From NCBI GenBank assembly GCA_015680685.1, contig MNCI01033523.1:1-64000 (forward strand): 64,000 nucleotides of DNA, read 5' to 3'. How positions within the stretch are numbered: position 1 is the stretch's first letter; every line of letters begins with the position of its first letter. Of the stretch, positions 57,030-64,000 are shown piece after piece. The translations under genes and the position numbers were made by a program. Origin of the DNA: Gnetum montanum. Lineage: Eukaryota; Streptophyta; Gnetopsida; Gnetales; Gnetaceae. Below the pieces are notes generated by a model that did no database searches, had not been told where the DNA came from, and saw only the letters and a program-made list of their open reading frames with translations.

Positions 57030-57127
57030 TATAAATACCCAAGGAGAGATCTCATACATAAGCAACCGTTAGTTAGTCATTTTCTTGAAATTGTGGTGTC
57101 TAGTTTATATAAAGAGCTCTTCCTCAG
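57030..57127 (+). promoter_or_regulatory. Possible promoter and first exon: TATAAATA then CAG|GTAAGT
   Basis: TATAAATA at 57030-57037 is followed 90 bp later by a perfect 5' splice-site consensus, CAG|GTAAGTT, with the intron starting at 57128. This is the layout of a short non-coding first exon, or of an LTR leader with a splice donor. No coding exon was found downstream, so it remains a sequence-level suggestion. Confidence 0.3.
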
Positions 57128-58506
57128 GTAAGTTAATTTTCTTCCTTATTTCTATGTGTTTTAAATCATTTATTTTACAAGTACAGTTAGACTTTGTTAG
57201 GGCTACCTTGCTTATGTGACTTGGAACCATTTGATAGATGTAGAGTCTAGTGTTTGCATGATGAATAAAACTTATGATTTTTCTTTATTTTTATTATTGA
57301 TGTCTTAAAAATTTAAAAATACCAAAAACATCATAAAACCTTAAAATATTAAAAATATTTATTTAATTGTCATTTTTATAAGTTGCAAAAACTCAACCTT
57401 ACCCAAAAAGGTCACAAGTATACGACATAGTATTAGGGCATTGAGGTTGTGACTAAGGGTCATTTTTATTGCATTTTTATTTGTGGTGTTGCACCTATCC
57501 CTTGTGGAATTATGATACATGTGCATTAATACTTGTGAGTGTTGGCCCTATCCTCAAGAGAAATTGTGATGCATGTATGTTTGTTATCATTTATTCTTTA
57601 CAACTATAAAATACATAGAAATTATAAAATATAAATTCATAAATATTTCATTACATTTCTCTCTTTGTGGTTACACAAAATTGAATTGTATTATAATTAT
57701 TATAATATATTTTAAAATTTTTAAATTCAAAAAAATACACAATTATTCTTAGTAATTCATTCAGCATTGTCTTCGAAGCTTACAAATAGATCACACTATG
57801 ATTTGAATGATAAATCCCTTGGTCCAAAATTGGTGGGACCCATATCATATACCTTTGGTCTCAAAATTTTAAGTCATAAAGACTAAAATATACATGTCAA
57901 TTGCAATTTCATTTTGAACATAATAATGAAACTATTTACAAGAAAAGACCTTTCAACTCTATCCCCACCAAAAGAAGATAAATGGTTATCTTAGAATTTA
58001 ACAACTTATTCATTATGGTAAAGATGATTGAAAAAATAATTGGGATTCCACTCTACATCAAAATAATATGTTATAATATGTAAGTTAACTCCAAAGAAAT
58101 TTAGGAAAAGAATGAAAGAAAAAGAGTTAAATTTGCAATACCAAAGTTAAAATGTAATATGAGATAATAATTAAAAAACTCCTGTAGAAATTAGATGTTA
58201 AAACTTAATACTTAGTCCATGTTGGTGGCACAAATATTGAGGTAATTTTAAAAATACAAAAGGTTCATTCTCAAATATTTTTCAAATCTTTATAACAATA
58301 GAATAAGATAACTAAATAAAAGTTGTAACCAACCAAGTATTAAGAAAGAATATTAGAATCAGTTATGTTTCCAAATTCATGTTTAAGTGGAAGAAATGGA
58401 TATATTAAAGATGAAATTATCAAAATAGAATGAAGAAAATCAAGTCCTCATGCATTTGTAAACATAAAGATGCAAGGAAGTTAAGAAACTAATACTTGAA
58501 GGGGAG
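57128..58506. other. AT-rich sequence, no gene seen
   Basis: No coding domain on either strand. Two related blocks (CCTATCCCTTGTGG..ATGATACATG and CCTATCCTCAAGAG..GTGATGCATG) lie about 60 bp apart near 57490-57570. The last 200 bp precede a copia-type LTR, but RNase H could not be read. Confidence 0.5.
58498..58506 (+). promoter_or_regulatory. Likely polypurine tract GAAGGGGAG
   Basis: GAAGGGGAG directly before TGTTAAAATAT is the usual arrangement at the 3' LTR of plant copia elements (GGGGGAG|TGTT). Confidence 0.6.
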
Positions 58507-58909
58507 TGTTAAAATATATCCTCTAATCAAGATACAATCATTAGTTTTTTAATATTATAAATTGAAGGTCATGATAATCCATGAAGAGCCATAACCAGTT
58601 GAGGAATATAAAGAAGTATATGATCACATATCATAGGTGTATGTATCAATCAAGAAACATCATGAAATAATAATAGATGTATCCATAAGCCAAGGAAGAA
58701 AAAAGAAGATAGGTTGTAAAACCATGAGATTAATAGAAGCTTCTAGACTAAAGTATGATGAAAATAAAGGAAATAAGGGATATTTGTATGTATTTTGAAA
58801 AAAGGAAAAATAATCCTAGTTCTTCTATATAGTACATGTAGAGAATGAGAAGGTTAGCCCTAGTTATTAAGGGTTGGTGTAGTTAATTCAATCTTAGATT
58901 TGGCTAACA
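58507..58909 (+). repeat. 403-bp copia-type LTR
   Basis: It starts TGTTAAAATATATC and ends TTTGGCTAACA, giving TGTTA/TAACA inverted ends, preceded by a polypurine tract and with a TATATAG site at 58826. After the end comes TCAAAAGGGCGATTG, which may be a weak primer-site resemblance or flank. No second LTR or coding region was recognised in the window, so it is a solo or orphan LTR. Confidence 0.6.
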
Positions 58910-60249
58910 TCAAAAGGGCGATTGAAACATCAAGAACTAAAAACTAAAAATTATAGAAAGTAAACATAATGAGTTTGTAAGGAAGCCAAAGATTTATGTA
59001 GAAAGTACGCATGAAGTAGAAAATTGAAAAGAGTTGTAATAACTTAGTTATGGATTGTTGAAGAAGAATATTTTTGTCTAGCCCATGTAAAACTATGGAT
59101 ATAAGTAGTTGACATAAGCATTGTAAGTGTCTTTGAGAGTCCATGATGTCAGAAGGTAGTACAATAATATAAATATTGTATCACTATTAGAGGGAGGGGG
59201 AATACCAATGAAACATAATAAGTTCTTAAAATCTCAATTTGACATTACAATTTACCCAAAGATGATGTTATAAAAAATTTTAGTCTACTAGAATTAGAAC
59301 TAGTGCTATTTGTTCTCTATCTATGATAGTCTATGATAAGTATTGAGTAAATAACTAGTTTAATGTGACTTTGTTCAAATATAGAGGATTCATAAATAAT
59401 CAGTAAAGCTTATACACTCATAACTATAGAAAAAATTATGAATTATAGTTATCCTAAATATTAGAGTTTATGGTTACTCCCTCAATTTGAATAAATCTTA
59501 GTATATTAGAATTGCCTAGTGAAGGAATAAAATGAAAATCTAACATTCTTTCACTACCTCTATGAAAAATGTACATATATAATTCTCTCTTGAAATATTA
59601 ATCAAATTTCCTATCTTAATTAGGTGGCACATTCCAATAAGATGACAAGGAATTGTCGCTTTAATTAATGTTGCAATTGTAATAGACATATAAGTAGATT
59701 GATTCTTCATAGACCTAATATAAACAAAATTGCATTTTCTGTAGTCTTTTGGCATATGTTCCTAAAAGTCTTCTCTTAGTTCATTATTCTAATTTCCTTA
59801 GGTTTTAAAATTAAATATTCATCTTGAATATTATATTTTTAAATTTATTTTTTCTATCAAAAAACAATTCTTCCTCTTAAATTTTTTGGGAATAGACTGA
59901 AGGATGGGGAGGTGGGGGATGGGGGGCTTGGTAGTGTGGTATTCTAAAAAAATATTATCATTAATAATAAAATTTAGAGTATAACACATTGTTAATTATT
60001 AAGTAGAAACCACCAAAAACAACATGGAAAAGAGTAACTTTCCAATTTTAAGGATGTCTACTTAGGTGTACATCCTTATAATAGATGCTTTTAAGTATCA
60101 AGAAAGAAAAAGTAATTATTAGTAGTGAGGATGGTCCTAATCCTAAACTCATTTTCTATATCCATGTTTGAACCTTAATTAGCAAAAGGACTTGATGTAT
60201 CAACAAAAAGCTTTAGCAAAATATCACTTTTTGTAGTAAAGAAAGGTAC
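58910..60249. other. AT-rich sequence, no gene seen
   Basis: No domains. A purine run near 59188-59202 (GAGGGAGGGGGAA) could be another polypurine tract. A strongly G-rich stretch is at 59905-59926. Confidence 0.5.
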
Positions 60250-61260
60250 AAAAGTATATGTTAACAGATATTGTCCATCATAGTTAGCTTATATTGATAC
60301 TTTTTTGGATCTCATTTACTCATGATTTAACCTTCAATTTTCCACTACATATAGATATGATAAAAGAAAATGAATATCCTAGAAAATGAGAAAAATAGCT
60401 ATCATCAATTAATGTATGAATATTAAAACAAGGTTTCAAAATCCACGACATTCATCAAACACTCATATAACATTGCAAAGTATGAAGATTTACAGCCACA
60501 CAACAATTGTTCTCAATGCAAGGCATAACTGAAAGAGAATCTCTCCCATAGCTTAGGACTAAGATCTAAATTCACAAGCTAGAACATAAGAATACAAAGA
60601 TAAAACACACATAGAATTAATCTTGAGATGCAACCATAATTATGCACTCACACAATATGTTGTCATGACATATCTTATTAATATGATCAATTCATCATAG
60701 AAATCAACATAAAACACATAAAATATTTATTAAAAAAATAAAGACAAGAAATATAGAAACCTTTCTACAAGCTCAAACTAAATATTTCTAGATGTTTCTA
60801 TCCTTTTCTTCTTTTGGTTTTCTATTTCCAATTTGGAACTACCAATTTAAAAGTTTTCATAGCTATATGGGTTTTTTTTGACTTTCTTTGAAGGTATCTA
60901 TAAAAATCCATCATTTTTGTGAGATGTCTTCTTTTGGTAGGAGACACATTCCTAAAAGCTAATATGTCTCATCAATAGTGGAGACATCTCATGATAGTTA
61001 GGATGTGTTGCCCAAGATGTCTCCTCAAATAGTGAGACATCTTTCTTGAGATGTCTTCTTCTTAGGTTAGATGTCTTTTACATCATTCTAGTGGTCTACT
61101 ATGCACTTTAGATCTTGTCCAAGATGTCTCCTTGATCTCCAAGATGTTTCCATAAATCCAAAAACCTACAAAAATCATCTATAGTAAAAGAATAAGGGGC
61201 TTAGAGGAGGTAAATCTATACTAGCTCTTGCACCTCTTAAAAAGTAATCTTATATGAACA
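60250..61260 (-). repeat. Probable LTR rich in AGACATCT/AGATGTCT words, reverse orientation
   Basis: Between 60920 and 61160 the words AGATGTCT and GAGACATCT recur about a dozen times. They are followed on the reverse strand by a weak TATA-like site (60895-60902) and then leader-like sequence. It lies just downstream, on the reverse strand, of a gypsy integrase and chromodomain, the position of a 3' LTR. The exact ends are not resolved. Confidence 0.45.
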
Positions 61261-61279
61261 AGATAGTATGAGTAGAAGT

Positions 61280-61990
61280 AATTCCCTACTTAAGAAGTTT
61301 GATCTCATGGACCCATACAAAAGGATTAGTGGATGGATCCTCCCATTGGATCAAGTATTCATGCCTATTCAGTCCTCAAGTTCGTGAAGCTTTTTTACAC
61401 TTGACTATGATTGCTTTTCTCTTATTTAAAGGATTGGACCTTTCAATATGTCCCTTCAAATCATTAATGCCACGTATATGTTTTCCTCATCAACCAAACC
61501 ATGATAATCCATAAGATATAAAACATTAAATACAAAAGGCATCAACATTTTTTGGTAAATCAGTCTCAAAAGTAGTATTAATTTTGGCCTTTATTTTGAA
61601 AGGACCCATCTTCTTGGCTTTAAACTTGGAGAAGTTAACATATTTCAATCTATTCTTCTTAAAGTGCATCCAAACAAGATCACCAATAATAAAATTATAC
61701 TTTTGTTTACTCTCATTCCTCTTAAGGATGCTCTCCGTATCCTTCTTCTCAAGGTTTTCCTTCACTTGTGCATGAAGATGCCTCATCTCTTGCATAAAAG
61801 TAACATCAAGTTGAGCTTCTTCCTCAAAGCTCTTCAAATTGTCCACCATCTCAGGAAAAAAATCATAATTCATCTCAAATCATCTTTTACCAATAGCAAT
61901 ATGAAAGAAATTATTATAAGAAAATTTAGCATGATATAACAAATTTTCCCACTAGTTGAACTAGTACCAATAGTTATGATGATGAAGAGG
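61280..61990 (-). pseudogene. Ty3/gypsy integrase C-terminal part with chromodomain-like tail
   Basis: Reading leftwards, KFSYNNFFHIAIGK near 61925-61880 matches the integrase block AYNxSxHxSTGxSPF. The 115-codon open frame 61873-61526 has LHAQVKENLEKK, KYNFIIGDLVWMHFKKNR and KKMGPFKIKAKIN, matching the gypsy GPY/F region (GDLVWVxLRKER then GPFxVxxxI). Beyond, at about 61375-61300, HEYLIQWEDPSTNPFVWV resembles the chromodomain of plant chromoviruses (EYLVKWKGxxxxxATWE), which can direct integration to heterochromatin. The integrase core and RT are absent, truncated near 61990 by a forward copia fragment. Confidence 0.82.
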
Positions 61991-62494
61991 AGACTTATAG
62001 ACCTCCTTGTGTTGTAGCTGCTTCAAGTAATGACTCTAACGATGCTACAGAGGTCAGTGACTAGAGTGCTTAGATCATCCCTTCTTTTTGATGATGTTCA
62101 AAATGGGGAAGAGAGTTTTTGATGTATGTGGAGATAGGTATGATGATGTTTATGGATATTTTGATGATGTACACATATGTGATTTTTTTTGTGGACTTGC
62201 ACATATGTGATTTTTCTACAGTTATATGTATGGTGAATAGTTTTGTGGACAAATTATGCTATAGAAAATTCATGCTTCTATATCATGTATTTTATTGCAT
62301 TATTTTGGAGACATGTTTTTCCTTTGCATAGTATAGTTTCATTTTAGATTTCATGTGATCTTTACCATGTTCCTTGAGCTTTAGAGCCATAATCCTAGTT
62401 ATAACCTTGGCTACCATAGGAATTTGTCTTAATATCTTTATTGGTTATTTAATTTATTTATCAACTCACCAATTTTCTTAAGTTTTGGACATCA
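61975..62494 (+). mobile_element. 3' end of a forward copia-type element (pre-LTR region)
   Basis: The + strand at about 61976-62062 encodes an acidic Ser/Asp/Glu stretch (YDDEEETYRPPC, then SSNDSNDATEVSD). Non-coding sequence then leads to a polypurine tract and LTR. Acidic C-terminal tails before the 3' LTR occur in some plant copia elements; the assignment rests mainly on the LTR that follows. No RNase H is visible because the element is truncated at the gypsy junction. Confidence 0.45.
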
Positions 62495-62510
62495 CAAAAA
62501 AGGGGGAGAA
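62495..62510 (+). promoter_or_regulatory. Polypurine tract AAAAAAGGGGGAGAA
   Basis: A 15-16 base purine run lies directly before the LTR start (TTTTGACCTTTTGG), a standard plus-strand primer for a + strand copia element. Confidence 0.75.
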
Positions 62511-63610
62511 TTTTGACCTTTTGGTATGTCGAAACCTTAAGGAAAATGGACAACATAGAATGTTGTGGAATGTTATAATTTTGCAGGGCATGAATGAAAA
62601 TTGGAGAAGTGAGATCTATAGAGAGATGTCAAAATAGAGACTACATGGGCAAAATAAGAGCATGAACAAGTATGAATAAAAATAACTGCTATGAATCAAA
62701 TGAAGATAACCCAAAGATTAGGAAGAAGACAGATTAATGAGAGAAAGCCTTAGGAACCTAAGATCAAATGTTTAGAAGACATCTTCAATGAATAGAAGAT
62801 GTCTTGGCCAAAATGAAGTCTTTCATAGGAAGACATCTCCCAAAAATAGGAGAATTCTCCTTTGAAAGGATGATTTCTCCATAAAGACAACTCCTTAGAG
62901 ACATCCCACTGTAGAAAGAGACATCTCTCCATATTCAAGGTAGATCTCAGGTAGACATCCCAACTTCAAAAAATATGTCTACACTAGTTGTTAATTAGTT
63001 GTTGCATGAATTCTGAGGTGTTTTCAAAAAATCCAAGGCTATAAGAAGACATCAAATTCTTGGAAAAAGTATGAGTATTATCAACAACAAAGTAATAAGT
63101 ATTTATTCTATTCTATTATACTTGTGTGCTTCATTTTTCATATAATTTTCTTGATTTTAGAACTATACCTTAAAGTACAAGGACCTGTAAAGTTAAGTTA
63201 CATTCTTTCCTTGTGTTTTTTTTTCTTTCTTATAGCCTTGTAAGGTTGATATGCTTCTTGCAAGAAGTCATCATAATTGAGGTTATCGGGACCTTGTAAG
63301 ATTGCTTGTTTGTGCAACATCAAAACTCTTTGGAGTAAAGCTCTATTTTGTAAAGGTTGTGGGATCCTTGAAACCACATTCTAAGCTTGTTGAAACCTTA
63401 TGATGCTAAGTGGTTTCACATTCATGAAACTCATTGATGTGTAGCTTAAAGCTTGTATAGGGTGTGGTATCCTTCAAAGCACATTTTAGAGAAACAAAGT
63501 CTAGAGGTGCGTAAGCAATCTACCATGTAAATTCTGGATGTGGTTTTTGTGTTTGATCAATTTTATTTGGAAACTTATTCAACCCCCCTTCTAAGTTCTC
63601 ATCCGCTACA
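62511..63610 (+). repeat. ~1.1 kb 3' LTR of a copia element, Sirevirus-like end
   Basis: Colinear with 14290-15260. U3 carries many AGACATC and AGATGTC words. The U5 includes GCCTTGTAAGGTTGAT and AAAGGTTGTGGGATCC. Near the end, AACTTATTCAACCCCCCTTCTA is the hallmark end region of many Sirevirus-type copia LTRs. The terminal CA is placed at CGCTACA (63610) with some uncertainty. Confidence 0.7.
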
Positions 63611-64000
63611 GTAGCATTTTAAATAGGATTTTGAACCCACTAGCCACCTTGATCAAATTCATGATGAGCCCACCAACTTTTTAGCAAGATGCCTGCAATG
63701 AAAAATCACTAACATTACATCCAACTTTGAATTTTTTCTATGTCCTTCTTCTCAGTAAGTATATGGGTAACAACTTCAATTCTACTAGGTAAATTTCAGT
63801 TATAAACTTATGTAAATCCGAAGGTGTATCAATGCTTCAATTATTTTAGGTTTCAACATCACCATTGGTAACTATACATGTTTTATTATGTTTTGATGAT
63901 ATTTTTCTTATTTTTGGATCTTGTAATTTTCTCTTATTTTATATTTAAATATATTATTATTTTATATTTATTTATTTTTAATTATTAGTTCATGGTATTT
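63611..64000. other. AT-rich flank, no gene seen
   Basis: No coding domain, RNA gene or LTR boundary is recognisable. Confidence 0.5.

Overview
The window looks like intergenic DNA from a seed plant with a very large, retrotransposon-filled genome. A gymnosperm would fit, but no species can be named from the sequence. It is AT-rich. I found no intact host protein gene, rRNA, tRNA or CRISPR array. Almost everything recognisable is an LTR retrotransposon in some state of decay, and nearly every coding region carries stop codons and frameshifts.

Left flank (1-17 kb). After AT-rich sequence with a possible forward LTR relic (about 0.6-2.2 kb) comes a reverse-strand Ty1/copia element (6731-11681). 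It has one 1.4 kb LTR, a primer-binding site and readable gag, protease, integrase and reverse transcriptase; it is cut off at an assembly N. It abuts a decayed reverse-strand Ty3/gypsy pol (11.7-13.7 kb), then a copia-type LTR fragment (14.29-15.26 kb).

The core (17-53 kb) is a nest of related elements that carry gag and protease but no reverse transcriptase or integrase that I can find. I call them A, B and C. A (+ strand) has gag at 17.2-19.2 kb and protease at 51.1-52.6 kb. B (- strand, 19210-51104, target duplication CAAAG) sits inside A, and A's reading frame resumes at the base where B ends. B is interrupted by C (- strand, 21606-32332, target duplication ACTAC), by a 2251-bp solo LTR, D (35573-37823, target duplication GATAG), and by E (about 39560-46739, - strand), another gag-protease element of a different family. 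C is complete: two LTRs, primer-binding site, gag, protease and a long non-coding 3' region.

A, B and C share coding sequence and a roughly 30-bp tandem array downstream of protease. B and C carry different iterated words (CTATGCTC-type in B, GCGTGACC-type in C). In each, the word fills the LTR upstream of the TATA box and recurs in the leader after the primer-binding site. D contains an antisense fragment resembling a pentatricopeptide-repeat (PPR) protein gene.

Right flank (53-64 kb) is AT-rich non-coding sequence with a possible promoter and first exon (57.0-57.13 kb), a 403-bp copia-type LTR (58507-58909), a reverse-strand gypsy integrase with a chromodomain-like tail (61.28-61.99 kb), and the 3' end and LTR of a forward copia element (about 61.98-63.61 kb).

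Six single Ns occur (93, 6730, 16364, 16968, 32102, 45952). Three are flanked on both sides by (near-)identical 46-, 88- and 156-bp copies, the mark of unmerged contig ends. The nested element boundaries do not depend on these joins.
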